A stretch of 64,000 nt of DNA from Cladocopium goreaui (GCA_947184155.2 CAMXCT020000329.1:104017-168016), one strand, 5' to 3'. Numbered from the stretch's first letter, positions 45,639 to 56,212 are shown. Notes: generated by a model not told the origin, from the sequence alone. Translations and numbers: made by a program.

Positions 45639-46714
45639 GGAAATCCATCAAAATCCAGCAGGTCATGCCTTTTTGCGGTGGCTTGAAGGCTTCAATGATG
45701 AAATTAGCCAGAATAGCGACAAGCATCAACAATATTTATCTATATGTCCTTTATATAAATATAAACAACATACAGCTCGATTATCAAAAGCCTCCCTGCT
45801 CCCACAGCCGGGTGTCGCATGGTTTCGCCAAAGCCAGCCACACCAAAGGGAAAGATCATCACTGTCAGAAGCGGAGGCTGTGGGCCAGGCAAAGAAACCT
45901 TGGAATAGACGCAGCAACGTTGATGTTGATCAGTGACACATCAGTGGCAAACATGGATAAGTCGCTCTTAAAGTCTCGAGCTTGTGAGCTTCGTGTATAT
46001 GAATGATAACCAAATAAATTCTTAGCATTGCATGGATAGCGGTGCTGATTGTAGAAGGTAAAGGTCTCCGATCACTTTGTTGCAGCAATGCAAACGTCGG
46101 CTAGGTGATCAATGATAAATCTGGCTTTGGAACTGTCAGAACGGCCAAGAAACAGGTATGTTATGGAATTCTATTGGAACGATTCCCATGGAGCAGTTTG
46201 GAAAGCCTATTGTGGATTGGCTCTAATTTCATTCTGGTTGTAATCGCCAAGAGCGATAAACTAAAACACCTGCAAGCAGTGAACAGGCATCGTTTCTGGA
46301 TTATATCTATCCTGATGTATCAGAACTACTCCCACTTCCGAAGGTTGCATTCCCATTTATCGGACTGTATGTTCGGTCTTTTTGTTTGTTCACAAACTCC
46401 ATCTATCGCATATAGATCAGATAGGGTTTTCTCAAAATTAGAAACTGGTTAACCTCCCGAAATCATGTCTGAAAATCGGGTCCACCAAAATCCAGCCATC
46501 ATCATATGTCCCATTCAAACAAGAATTTGGGGGTATACCCCGTTGTCAATTGTCAGACACACGAAAGCATAGTTCTGGTGGGTTACATATCCCATCATAT
46601 CCTCATTCTATCCCCATTATATCACCATAACTAGGGAAAAACACGAAATTCGATGGTTTCTCATGGCTTTTCCCATAAAAATGACATCAAATGACCACTT
46701 GAAGGTACCTCTAT

Positions 46715-46828
46715 CCATCGTGGCGAGGCACCCAAGAGCCGCCGCCAAGCCCCGAGTCCACACAGCCACCACCACAGGCGCCGTTCACGGTGGTCTGGGT
46801 GGTGCTTTTGACCAGCAGCAGGCGGCTC
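46715..46828 (-). CDS. LCYC-module exon (RLLLVKSTTQ)
   Basis: Acceptor GTGAG|G at 46829. It reads SRLLLVKSTTQTTVNGACGG then GCVDSGLGGGSW. A GT donor after SW (GTGCCT) is likely. Fits the paired-Cys segment. Confidence 0.45.
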
Positions 46829-46859
46829 CTCACGTCGGATGGATCAAAAAATGATGAAC

Positions 46860-47359
46860 TTCCGCAAAGAAACGATGGTTGATGATGCTTTAATCATGTT
46901 TAAAGCTTAATTAATACACAAATTATCACAATTCAATACAATTTATAGAAATGTCTACCATTTTTTAGATGATTATACAAACAATCAACAGTTTTAAGCG
47001 GGTCCATTGGTACCTCAATAACTTGACCCATGCCCAGATGATCGTTCTCTCGAAATCTGATGGTGGGGGGGGCTTGTTTGAGATCATGGGGAACAAAATC
47101 AGATTCTACAAGAACATGACATGATTAAATTAAATGGTGCTAGCAAATCTCTGCTGACCAATAGCAAACTGACTGCTTGCGGGACGGAGCTGCTGTCGCA
47201 TGTTTGCTGTGAGTCACTGCCATCTGCCGTCCATTTTATACAGCAGATTCATCCGTTTCATCGACGATCATTGGAGCAAAAGTCGTTTGGCGTAGCGTGA
47301 GCCGCCCAGAACTTCCCAAATTGGCGAGAAGAACAGGAGAACTGTGAGAACTATTTGCA
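46860..47359. other. AT-rich intergenic stretch downstream of the FNIP gene
   Basis: About 500 bp with no reading frame of interest. No AATAAA signal is expected in dinoflagellates and none is relied on. Confidence 0.55.
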
Positions 47360-49288
47360 TTATTTGCAGCTGATCACGAGCATCTCACCACCTGGGCGTT
47401 GCCAGGATAGACTGTGAAGACCTGGAGTCACGGAATCCAGGGAATCCAGGCCGTGGCGGCCGTTGGTAAATTCCATCCCCAAGGTCAAACATTTGAGACT
47501 GCTTGGCAAGGCCACACCATTCAGGCTGCAGTTGAATTGCTTGCCAAAGGTCAGGTGTTGAAGACTGTCAGGCAGCGTTACCCCATCGAGGCTCTGGTTG
47601 AAGAGGTCTCCAAAAGTTAACGACTGAAGATTGCTCGGAAGTATCACGCGATGGAGTGTCTGGTTGAACCAAGTTCCAAATGTTAAGCTTTGAAGGCTGC
47701 TAGGTAAAGTCACACGGTCCAGGCTCTGATTGAAACTAAAACCCAAAGTTAAGCTTTTCAGACTGCCAGGCAGTGTCACATTATCAAGGTTGTGGTTGAA
47801 AGCAGCACCAAACGTCAAGTTATTGAGAGTGTTGGGCAAAAGAACTTGTTCCAGGCTCTGGTTGAAATCAACACCAAACATCAATTGTTGGAGACTGGAT
47901 GGCAAGGCCACAGAATCCAGGCTCTGATTGAAATGGTCACCAAATGTTAAGCTTTGAAGGCCATTTGGCAAGACCACTCGTTCGAGAGTCTGGTTGAACC
48001 AAGGGCCAAAACTCAAATTTCGAAGACTGCTTGGCAGAGTCACATGCTCCAAGCATTGGTTAGATTTACTCCCTAGAGTATCTAGAGTCAAGTTCTGCAA
48101 ATTGCTTGGGAAGGGAATGCGGTCCAGGCTTTGGTTGAAACCAACAGTCAAGCTTTGCAGACTCTTGGGCAGAGTCACCTGCTCCAGGCTTTGATTGAAG
48201 TCACTACCAAATGTCAAGCTTTCAAGATTGCTCGGCAGGCACACATGTTCAAGGGGTTGGTTGAAGGAAGCACCTAAAGTCAAGTTTCGAAGACTGCATG
48301 GCAAAACCACTCGATCGAGGGACTGGTTGAAGTTCAAACCCAATGTCAGGTTTTGAAGACCGCTGGGCAGGGTCACACCCTGCTCCAAGTTGTGGTTAAA
48401 AGCAGCGCCCAAAGTCAAGCTCTGAAGGCTGCCTGGCAAGCATACATGGTTCAGGCTGTGGCTGAAACCAGCACCAAATGTCAAAGTTTGAAGATTGGTG
48501 GGCAAGGACAGACCATCTAGGCTGCGGTTGAAGCAATCACCAAAGGTCAAGCTTCGAAGACTGCTTGGAAAAACCACTCGCTCCAGGGTCTGGTTGAACT
48601 TCAAACCTAGGGTCAATTCCTGAAGACCACTGGGCAGGTTCACGCCCTCCAAGTTCTGGTTGAACTTCTTCCCAAAAGTCAAGCTTCGAAGACTATCCGG
48701 TAGCGTCACTTGCTCCAGGCTCCGGTTGAACTCAGCACCAAACGTTAGGTGTTGAAGGTTTGCTGGCAGGACAACACCCTCTAAGCCATGGTTGTAGGAT
48801 ACGCCAAAAGCCAAGCTTCGTAGACTGACCGGAAAGGCTACTCGGTCCAGGCTCTGGTTGAACCATGCGCCGAAGGCCAAGCTTTCCAGGCTACGGGGTA
48901 AATGGTGAAGGTATGAACCAGACGCGACACCATGAAGCTGAGTGACTCCCTCCAGAGCAAACTCATCTGCCAAAACTCTTTGCACATAACGCCAGGCGGC
49001 ATATAAATTGGTTGGCACGAAAGCACAAGACAAAGTAGCAGCTGGACCCACAACGCCTTGCTCTTGCAAACTCTTTCCGTGCACCAGGGGGGATTCCATG
49101 TGACACAAGGCGATCTGGACGCCCGGCTTTGGTGGAAAGTTCTCCGAAACCATCTTTCGGACTTCCCTGCCCAGGGTGGAAGGAGTGACGCTGAGCCGCA
49201 CTTCATCGGTGAAGCAAAGCACACGAAGATCGATGGTGGCGGAAGCACCGCCTGAGACATCATGCACGTAGCCACCGACTGTACTCAT
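47360..49288 (-). CDS. FNIP-type repeat protein with N-terminal ubiquitin-like segment
   Basis: Intact single exon, 642 codons, ATG at 49288-49286 and TAA at 47362-47360. An in-frame TTG five codons upstream is not used because ATG follows. Residues 1-110 (IDLRVLCFTDEVRLSVTPS to ATLSCAFVPTNLYAAWRYV) look ubiquitin-like and are followed by HHLPRSLESLAFG. Then come 21 units of 22 residues, consensus QSLTFGxxFNQSLDxVxLPSSL, the FNIP/leucine-rich-like pattern that forms a solenoid. Unit 12 is two residues short, unit 13 is three longer, and the last unit decays into a short tail (ending MLVISCK). I recall the same architecture as a very large family in Symbiodiniaceae. A protein-binding role is inference. 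Upstream TTTGCAG|T at 49298 could be the trans-splice acceptor, leaving nine bases before ATG. Confidence 0.88.
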   Translation of the reverse strand: MSTVGGYVHDVSGGASATIDLRVLCFTDEVRLSVTPSTLGREVRKMVSENFPPKPGVQIALCHMESPLVHGKSLQEQGVVGPAATLSCAFVPTNLYAAWRYVQRVLADEFALEGVTQLHGVASGSYLHHLPRSLESLAFGAWFNQSLDRVAFPVSLRSLAFGVSYNHGLEGVVLPANLQHLTFGAEFNRSLEQVTLPDSLRSLTFGKKFNQNLEGVNLPSGLQELTLGLKFNQTLERVVFPSSLRSLTFGDCFNRSLDGLSLPTNLQTLTFGAGFSHSLNHVCLPGSLQSLTLGAAFNHNLEQGVTLPSGLQNLTLGLNFNQSLDRVVLPCSLRNLTLGASFNQPLEHVCLPSNLESLTFGSDFNQSLEQVTLPKSLQSLTVGFNQSLDRIPFPSNLQNLTLDTLGSKSNQCLEHVTLPSSLRNLSFGPWFNQTLERVVLPNGLQSLTFGDHFNQSLDSVALPSSLQQLMFGVDFNQSLEQVLLPNTLNNLTFGAAFNHNLDNVTLPGSLKSLTLGFSFNQSLDRVTLPSSLQSLTFGTWFNQTLHRVILPSNLQSLTFGDLFNQSLDGVTLPDSLQHLTFGKQFNCSLNGVALPSSLKCLTLGMEFTNGRHGLDSLDSVTPGLHSLSWQRPGGEMLVISCK

Positions 49289-49293
49289 GGGCC

Positions 49294-49310
49294 GCAACTG
49301 CAAATGTGAC
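49294..49310 (-). promoter_or_regulatory. Possible spliced-leader acceptor of the FNIP gene
   Basis: CACATTTGCAG ends at 49298, the first AG upstream of the ATG. Dinoflagellate mRNAs receive a spliced leader at such sites; usage here is inferred only. Confidence 0.3.
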
Positions 49311-51160
49311 CGATTGTGCCTCTGATTTCAGAAGCAAAGTCGCTCGAGCCATCAAGTGATTGACAACATGAACAAGCATTTTAAAATGAGCACAGCAAAC
49401 AAACACAATCCTCGAGAACTCATGTCACATGTCGTACTGTAATTCATCTCAACACCCTGAAACATCCTGAAACTATTGCATTCATGTCATGTTTGCCTCC
49501 CAGAGTCATGACTTGGTCCTAGACGTTGCTGGATGATCCCCCTGCTCTCTTTGGCAGACTGGAGATCTAGTGTTCCCCAAAATATAGTCTACAGGAACAA
49601 AGCACATGATGTATGGATTTATTGGAGACTCAAAAATATCTAGCACAAATCATTTGTCGCTCCGGCCCTTAGGTTACCCGGGAGCATCATTTATTCCAAG
49701 ATCCATTGCATAGGCAAATGTCCATTTTATATGGTGTTTTCCAATGTTTTGTGTGTTTCTGAAGATGTGAACTCATCAGTTGTTGATCATGGGGCACGCG
49801 GACATTTCTGAAAAATGTCCGTCGATGAGAAGCATCAATTTAACAAAATGTGTTGGTTTTGAAGAATGGAAGAAGCAAATTCCATGGAAGGGTTGCCGAT
49901 TTTATCAAGTGTCCGTACATAGTCATTAAAATGATGATGCAAAACCCCTGCGAACGCCAAGGAAAATGGAGACCCATTAAAATTCATTGCAAATACCAAT
50001 ACAATCTGTGTTTGCCACAGCGGCCCAAAAGCTGATAGTCACCTTTTTTTTGCGCTTTTCACTGCGGTCACAAGTTCCACAAAGGTTTCTGGAAGCATCG
50101 CGATGGACTTGTTAATCCATTTGACGCTTTTTGCCTATGTACGGCAAGAGCTCGAAGAACGCGTTCCAAGCCAGGCTCCTTGTTCAAGTAGTGCGCGCAC
50201 AGCAGATTGCGGTGCTCGATCTTGTCACGCGCAGTGGTTGACAAGAGAGCCATCCGTCCCAACCCCCCAACCAACATGTTGCAAGAAGAAGTGCCACAGC
50301 GTAGCATCAAGAGCGTGTTAGATGTTGCAAGAAGAAGTGCCACAGCGTAGCATCAAGAGCGTGTTAGATGTTGCAAGAAGAAGTGCCACAGCGTAGCATC
50401 AAGCGCGTGTTGGATGTTGGATGTTGGATGTTGGATGTTGGATGTTGCAAGATCACGAAGACCGTCAAGAAGGTCGTCGACAGGACGTTATTACAACCCC
50501 CCCCCACCCCCCCGAAAACAGAACCCCCCCCTAACCCCCCCCCACCCCCCCACCCCCACCCCCCAACCAACGTGCCAACAAACGGTTCAGCTGACAAAAC
50601 AGAAGAACTTCCCAAAGTTGCGCGCGACGTCGGTCGAAACGTCGGCCACAGATCACACCCGCTAACCATGATATGGAAAGAGACACGTACACGGCGAGGA
50701 CTACGGCGTCCATCTGAGCCCAAAAAAAAGGAAAACGGACACTGATCAACCTCAGCGAGACATTCGGTGGCTCGGGGAACCCCAGGGCTGGCGGGTCATT
50801 CGTCATACCCCCAGGGATGGAAAACTGTCTTGGAGTCTTGGAAGTAATGCTTGGCCGCTTCTTCATGGAGCTGTGATTCCGCAAGATATTTTTGGAACAG
50901 AGCTCCATGAACACACCTACAATTTACGAAGCAACACCCAGGTCAACTTATTAAATACACAATACAGTCTTGTATGGTTGCACGAACAGACATTGTCACA
51001 TCTGATTTGCATTTGGCCAGCATACCTGTTGACCAGGCATCCTACGTTGCCCAACTGCATCCAACCTACAACGGTTCATGTTTGTTCATGTTTGTTCCAT
51101 CCTTATTTCATGCTTTCCAAAATGACCTCCATGTGAGACCCGTCCTGGGAGTGGGTAGAC
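49311..51160. other. Intergenic; 46-bp repeat and C-rich tract
   Basis: Three copies of a 46-bp unit (GTTGCAAGAAGAAGTGCCAC and on) start at 50278, 50324 and 50370, followed by TTGGATG repeats (50410-50445) and a CCCCCCAC-rich tract (50497-50570). A hydrophobic minus-strand run (AVVLAVYVSLSISWLAGVIC, about 50650-50730) is open but isolated. Confidence 0.55.
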
Positions 51161-51232
51161 CGTTCCGGAGCACCACCTCACAGTTCCCGCCCAAGGTGCA
51201 CTTCTCAACGTTGCTTGGAGTTGGTTCTGAAC
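51161..51232 (-). CDS. Isolated LCYC-family paired-Cys exon
   Basis: Acceptor TTTTCAG|GT at 51233 and donor AACG|GTCTAC at 51160. Two bases, 23 codons, one base: SEPTPSNVEKCTLGGNCEVV then LRN. CxxGGxC matches the paired-Cys segment. No partner exon was found nearby. Confidence 0.5.
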
Positions 51233-51430
51233 CTGAAAATCGCAAGCTTAGGAGACGATTGCGACGTGCAAGGTCAAGCCAGAATAACTGCCACCGAGTG
51301 AGGAATGAACATGATTAGACACATAAAAGTAGTATGTCGATAATCTGTCGATATAATGTAAGTCAATAAAGTATCAATGAAATTGGTGTTCAAGCACTGT
51401 CCTTTTATTTGTTAAATTTTATTTGCCATG

Positions 51431-51556
51431 TCATGCGACGATGACGAGTATGAGGATGATGTGGATGTGGTTCTCTGCTACTCCAAGCTCCCCACCGAAG
51501 CGAATGATTCGATTGTTTCTGCTGTCTGCGATAATGATGGCACCGCCCGTCTCCAC
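51431..51556 (-). CDS. NHL-gene last exon
   Basis: Acceptor AAACAG|GTG at 51557, 41 codons and TGA 51433-51431: VETGGAIIIADSRNNRIIRF, then a hydrophobic end HIHIILILVIVA. IADSRNNRIIRF is the canonical NHL unit. Confidence 0.66.
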   Translation of the reverse strand: METGGAIIIADSRNNRIIRFGGELGVAENHIHIILILVIVA

Positions 51557-51725
51557 CTGTTTTTACCGGGTACACACGTGGCCATAGTGCAGTGATACGT
51601 GCAGATATCTTTTCAAAGAGAAGCTGTGGAAACCCGGACGATTTTGCCATGAAAGCGCAAGCTTGGTGAGAATGTCGCCGTAAAAGGATTGGAAATCGTC
51701 CGAAATTCAGGGACCGACCAAAGAC

Positions 51726-51802
51726 CCACCGCCCTTCCAAGGCTCCAGCCACCAAGCCAGCAGGGAAGTAGAGTTGTGATGTGCTAAAACCACAAGTACC
51801 AC
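51726..51802 (-). CDS. NHL-gene exon (propeller linker)
   Basis: Acceptor TTGCAG|GT at 51803 and donor GGTGG|GTCTTT at 51725. Two bases plus 25 codons, GTCGFSTSQLYFPAGLVAGA then LEGRW. Phase 0 into the last exon. Confidence 0.6.
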
Positions 51803-52089
51803 CTGCAACATGGGCAAAGCACCCTGCATTGAAAGCTTGTGGCACCACTGCCGAGAATTTGTAGACAGACACAACATGACACAACTATCTGAGTGCCATT
51901 AACTGGGAGAAGTCCTCAAGTTGTGGGGCATGGTGGGATATGGTGAGGCCTAGTCAACCTACGCCACTGATTGGCAGTTCCCCAGATCCAGTTGCTTGCA
52001 GTGACGAGGTGTCAATGTACAGAAGTCCATAGAAGTCCCAAAGACTCCCAGTGCCAAGATGTGCCAAGATGTGCCAGGCCTACAACTAA

Positions 52090-52215
52090 TGATTTCTGGC
52101 CAGTGCTGGTCTTCTTCCAAATCACGCAGCCATCCGCGTCAGAAACATAGATTCCGCCCTTGGATTTGGGTGATGTGTGGATGGCAAAAAGCATCGTGCC
52201 AGAAATGGAAGTGCA
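52090..52215 (-). CDS. NHL-repeat exon
   Basis: Open frame ISGTMLFAIHTSPKSKGGIY then VSDADGCVIWKKTSTGQKS. Boundaries approximate; the donor is probably the GT in GTTGTAGG. Confidence 0.5.
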
Positions 52216-52524
52216 ATTCGACATTGTTTTTAATTTGCTCAACAGATGGAATACATGAGTCATTCAAGTCAGGCTTAAAGGGCGTTCAATCCATATTCAC
52301 CCCAAAATCGCAAAGTATAAGTAGGAGGAGCAATTAACAAGTACTAGTTGTACAAATGTCCTTTTTCTCAGCAAATGCCATTCAATAGCATTCAGGATTC
52401 AAGTTCAATCTCAAGTCCGATTGAAGATTTCATCTTGCTGCCCATCTATGAACGGCAAAGCGCATAAAAGCCCCAAAGTCAGTGCATAGCCTGCATAGTG
52501 CAGACCGCAAAATGTACACAATTG

Positions 52525-52621
52525 GACTCAAATCAACACTTTCTGCAGCAAAGGTCGTCGTTGACATAGATCCCATAAGGGCGTCCTGTGAATCCATCCA
52601 TTTCCAGAAAATAGCGCGGGC
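52525..52621 (-). CDS. Candidate NHL-repeat exon
   Basis: Acceptor GTCAG|GC at 52622. It reads PRYFLEMDGFTGRPYGIYVN then DDLCCRKC before TGA. The donor is not fixed; GIYVND is the NHL strand. Confidence 0.42.
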
Positions 52622-52844
52622 CTGACACAGGTGGTAAATCTCGTGCCAGTCCCAAGCAGATTCACTGGATTCACTGGATTCACTGGATTCAGGGACCAGT
52701 TTGACAGAACCTCACAGCATCTCAGCAGCATCAAACTCTCTCAGCAATGCCTGTGTAAGTGGTGGTACTCGTCGTACTGATGGTGTAGGAAGTGGTCATG
52801 GTCATAGATGTTGTGGTCATGGTCGTTTCTGTTCCTGGCATTTG

Positions 52845-52945
52845 AATCATTTGAAGATTCCGAAATGATTTTTTTTTTTAAAAAAAAAGTCATTTGAATC
52901 ATTTGAAGATTCCGAAATGATTTTTAAAAAAATAAAAAAGAAAGT
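52845..52945. repeat. Duplicated ATTTGAAGATTCCGAAATGA segment with A/T runs
   Basis: The segment occurs twice, about 53 bp apart, each followed by T and A homopolymers. Confidence 0.75.
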
Positions 52946-53120
52946 CATGCGCTCGGTTTGGTGCACAACTCAAGTAGGTAGGGGGTTCACAACTAAAAAC
53001 TGCATAGTATATCAGTATATCTACCCAATGATGTAGGTGCCTCATGATTCTAAGGTTTTTCACACAGAAATCGCACACCTTGATGCCAAATCTTGCAACC
53101 GGATCCCACCGGCCTGTTGT

Positions 53121-53186
53121 ATTCTCATCGCCCACTGAGGATAGTCGCCTCATATTCTCATCGCCCACTGAGGATAGTCGCCTCAA
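53121..53186. repeat. Exact 33-bp direct duplication
   Basis: ATTCTCATCGCCCACTGAGG plus 13 bp repeated at 53121 and 53154. In the minus frame it duplicates 11 residues (RRLSSVGDENM) without a frame change. Confidence 0.85.
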
Positions 53187-53764
53187 GCGTGTTTGGTAAA
53201 TTTCTAGCGTTGACCACCTTTCAACATCATTGACATCAGGTTCCTAGACTTCTCGAAATCCTTCCAACTTTAGAATCACACGCTTTGAGCCGCTACCATG
53301 AACTGTGGCAGGATCCAGTTGGAGCATAGGGGGATATCATCCAAAGTACCAATCTGCAGCTCGCCTATCCCAAGAATCTGTGGAATCCTATCTCCGAATC
53401 ACAGGTCTTGATCGAATTTCAACGGATTCCAAAAGTGGTAAAAACCATTAAAAACCCCTGGCATCCCGCCATTGCACCACTCCAAAATCAGTTGCACCTC
53501 ACAGGAGTTTCCAGGAGTTCTTCACGCACCAGCCAGGTCATCAGCCGGCTATTCCTGGAAGGCGTGAAGCTGTTGATTGTTCAGACTCATGGTGATAAAG
53601 CCAAAAATCCACCCTTATTAGAATGCATTTGACCTACCAGACCTACCATTTGTGGCTACTAGTATCTACATGTAACATGTATCTACCACCTATATCTGGA
53701 TATGTCTGATGGAATTGGGGATGGTTTATTGTTGACCAAATCAACTCCAGCTCGAGCTCGACAC

Positions 53765-53855
53765 CATCCGAGTCCTGGCATCAGCCACGTAGAGACGATC
53801 TCCAGACAGAGCCAAGGCGGTGGGATTGTCCAAGAGGCTCTCATTGCTCCCGGAC
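53765..53855 (-). CDS. NHL-repeat exon
   Basis: Acceptor AACAG|G at 53856 and donor ATG|GTGTCG at 53764. One base plus exactly 30 codons: SGSNESLLDNPTALALSGDR then LYVADARTRM, a classical NHL unit. Confidence 0.66.
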
Positions 53856-54379
53856 CTGTTTGGTTTGCCACGAATGACAAAATGTTATGACGTGACAATG
53901 ACGTGACGCGTTATGACGTGAATTGCCATGGTCTACTGAGTCTACTGGTGTCATGGCTCCTTGTTCCAGGCCCGGTGCCCCATCAGAGAGGCCCCTTGAA
54001 ATATCCTGAAAGAACAGGCCCCCCGACGTCCCGTCAGTTCCTGCAACCTCGGGCACGAAGTCTGATTTTTTCCTCAACCTTCGTTCTAGAATACGTCACA
54101 GCCTGATCACACACAGAAAACAAAACAATTCAAGAGTTCCCTGACAGAAAGAGGGACAATTTTGATCATTGTGCAGTGCATATATCTTCAAAGGGGGCTC
54201 ACAAAATGGGTAAGGTATCAACCAACCTATAAAAATCCACAAAATTGTTTTGTATTTAACAATCCCAAACTGGGAGTCCCTCATTTTGAGACATACGTGC
54301 CATGCCCTATATTATCTGAATTAGGTCAATGTCACTTTGATTCGAAAGAGTACGTCTTGAATGTTTTGAAGAGTTTTTT

Positions 54380-54553
54380 TGGATCATGATGAATCCCACT
54401 CTGTGCTTCCACCAGCCGAACATCACACATTGCTAAATCTGGGCTACCCTGGCTGTGAGGCCAGAACCCAGCACCTGCATCTGTTGCACGTCCAATGAGT
54501 AGCGCCTTGGGATCACCATGGATGACCACACTATCTGGGGATTCGGGATGCAC
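54380..54553 (-). CDS. Candidate NHL-gene exon
   Basis: Open frame SPDSVVIHGDPKALLIGRAT then DAGAGFWPHSQGSPDLAM. NHL-like strand pattern, boundaries not fixed. Confidence 0.35.
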
Positions 54554-55509
54554 TCTCCACTACCTCCATTTGGGCGGCTTCCTGGTCTAGTTTGATCCTC
54601 TGTGACCATGATTTTTGGGGTACTGCTCAGAAAAGGTGGATGAGGAATATTAAATTTGGAAAATTTGGAGGGTACTCTGTAGCACTGAACCATCCGATTA
54701 TGACGGCCATGTCTCCCTTTATATAGTCCGCTTCGGCAAAAAGCTCTCCAAAGCAAGTGTCCAAGTTATGCAGGCAATAGCTCTTTCTGCAACATGATTC
54801 AAGCTCAGAGATGCAAATGGACCATAAGCGTCCACGCTTGTTCCTTTCATTTTCAATGGCCCAACGATCTGAGTTCCAGATTGCCAAGATCGTGGGCGTT
54901 CCACAGAGAAGAAATCTATCCAGAAACATGGTGGTTTTACCAGAAAGCTTTTCATTGTGCTCAAAATGGATAGCTCAGAGATGCAAGGCTAGCTGGACCG
55001 GACTGGCACAGCGTTGCAGTTTCTATCCAATCCGCATGGTCCGAAGAGCAGCTGGACGATCGCTTCATATCAGGATCAAAATTACGTAAGGTTGGAATTG
55101 TCCCCCTTTTTGAAGGTTTGGCTTTGGTGTCTTCTCCCTGCAACCTCTCAGAGCATCCGAAAGTCTCAAAGCAACTCAGAACCACATCTGATTTACAACA
55201 TTTCCTCGGTGCAGCTTCAAGATGAAGCAAATCAAGGCCTCGCACAGATCCAGAGTCTCAATACCAGCATTATGTCATCTCCTTTGATCTTTGTAGATTT
55301 CAGCTGGTTCCCATCTCATCTCTGCCATCTCAAATCCTGCCTTGAAGAAAGCATTGTTGCAGTGGCCACACCAACCCCACAAGAGCACAGGATCAGGGTT
55401 CTGATACTGCGGCCAGGTGTTTTTGCGCAGCCGCAGCACCGTCACCCGAGAAAGCATTTGCGTGTAAAAGAGAAGCCTGTGTGTAAATGCCTCCATCAAC
55501 CAGCCGTTC

Positions 55510-55644
55510 TCAGTCTCCATTCCGCCAGGAGGTAGGCGCACTGCTGGCATCACCGCCAGAACGCGCATCACCCCACGTCACCACCCGACCATCTGCCCGG
55601 AGAGCAGAGAAGGCACCCTTCGAAGCCTCCAGTTGGACAATATC
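55510..55644 (-). CDS. RCC1-like repeat exon 2 (135 bp, last)
   Basis: Acceptor TCTCAG|GAT at 55645: DIVQLEASKGAFSALRADGR, VVTWGDARSGGDASSA, then PTSWRNGD and TGA 55512-55510. Same length and phase as exon 1. Confidence 0.62.
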   Translation of the reverse strand, partial: DIVQLEASKGAFSALRADGRVVTWGDARSGGDASSAPTSWRNGD

Positions 55645-56077
55645 CTGAGAACGAATCACAGTATTTTGGTGCAGAACATGACTCTGTGACATATCTACAT
55701 GTTGGCAAGCCATTGTGCCTCGAACATCTCACAATGCTCATCTAATAATGCTCATCGACTCAAAGAGGTTCATGGCCAACCCCATAGATCAAACTTCACT
55801 TGACACCTCTTGAAATATCTTCAATATGCTTTAAGTATGTCCAAAAATAAATCAAACATCATCAAACTATCACACTTTCATACCCCTGGCACCCTAGATA
55901 CCCTAAAAATAACTGGTTAACGGATGTTTATTCAGTTTATTCCCCCGAATATGATAATAATTGATAATAATAGGTTTTGACCCATCCATACCCATCCACA
56001 TACTTCATCAATCATATCAATCTTCATATCAATCTTCATATCAATCTTCATCATAGATCCCAGATGATCCCAGCATC

Positions 56078-56212
56078 TTCCAACAGGTGCATCACCTCGC
56101 TGCTATCGCCGCCATTGAAGGCATCCCCCCAGGTCACCACTCGGCGATCCGCCAGCAGCGCCGCAAAGGCCGAGCGCGAGGCGCGGATGTCCTGGACGTC
56201 TTGCAGTTGCTC
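56078..56212 (-). CDS. RCC1-like repeat exon 1 (135 bp)
   Basis: Acceptor GCCCAAG|GAG at 56213, 45 codons: EQLQDVQDIRASRSAFAALL, ADRRVVTWGDAFNGGDSSEV, MHLLE. GA donor GAA|GATGCT at 56077. Reading through would stop at TGA 56053. The length of the joined repeat (LE-DIVQLEAS) matches the family only with the GA donor. Confidence 0.62.

Larger units (their letters stand above)
39500..46828 (-). other. Gene locus: second LCYC-module protein (partial model)
   Basis: At least seven minus-strand exons carry the module seen at 5180-7428: a paired-Cys segment (DILLDTGGLAACGS; DLVVVAIIDSAYGTGVACG) followed by a CxC segment (HRLCYCSSYD; QVCYCASYDGE; QLLCACYEGWD; QRLCLLHW). Two paired-Cys exons end at GC donors with the same context (GAG|GCAACT and GCG|GCAAGT). 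A C-terminal anchor and the start were not found, and the locus may hold more than one gene. Confidence 0.55.
51431..54553 (-). other. Gene locus: NHL-repeat beta-propeller protein (partial model)
   Basis: Several minus-strand exons carry NHL-type words: NPTALALSGDRLYVADARTR, GGIYVSDADGCVIWK, RPYGIYVNDD, GGAIIIADSRNNRIIRF and the linker AGGTCGFSTSQLYFPAGL. The last two exons are resolved (51726-51802 and 51431-51556) and join in phase 0. NHL repeats form propellers that bind proteins or RNA; nothing here shows the ligand. The 5' end is not found. Minus-strand frames up to 55250 may belong to it. Confidence 0.58.
55510..56212 (-). other. Gene locus: RCC1-like repeat protein, 3' part
   Basis: Two 135-bp exons, each coding one RCC1-like repeat in phase 0, are joined over a 432-433 bp intron with a GA donor. 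The 5' exons were not found; no further RCC1 signature occurs up to 57700. Minus-strand frames near 55275-55571 (with LLWGWCGHCNNAFF) are open but lie past the stop. Confidence 0.6.

Noticed and set aside
50368..50745. Proline-rich plus-strand frame
   Set aside because: Driven by a poly-C tract and tandem 46-bp units.
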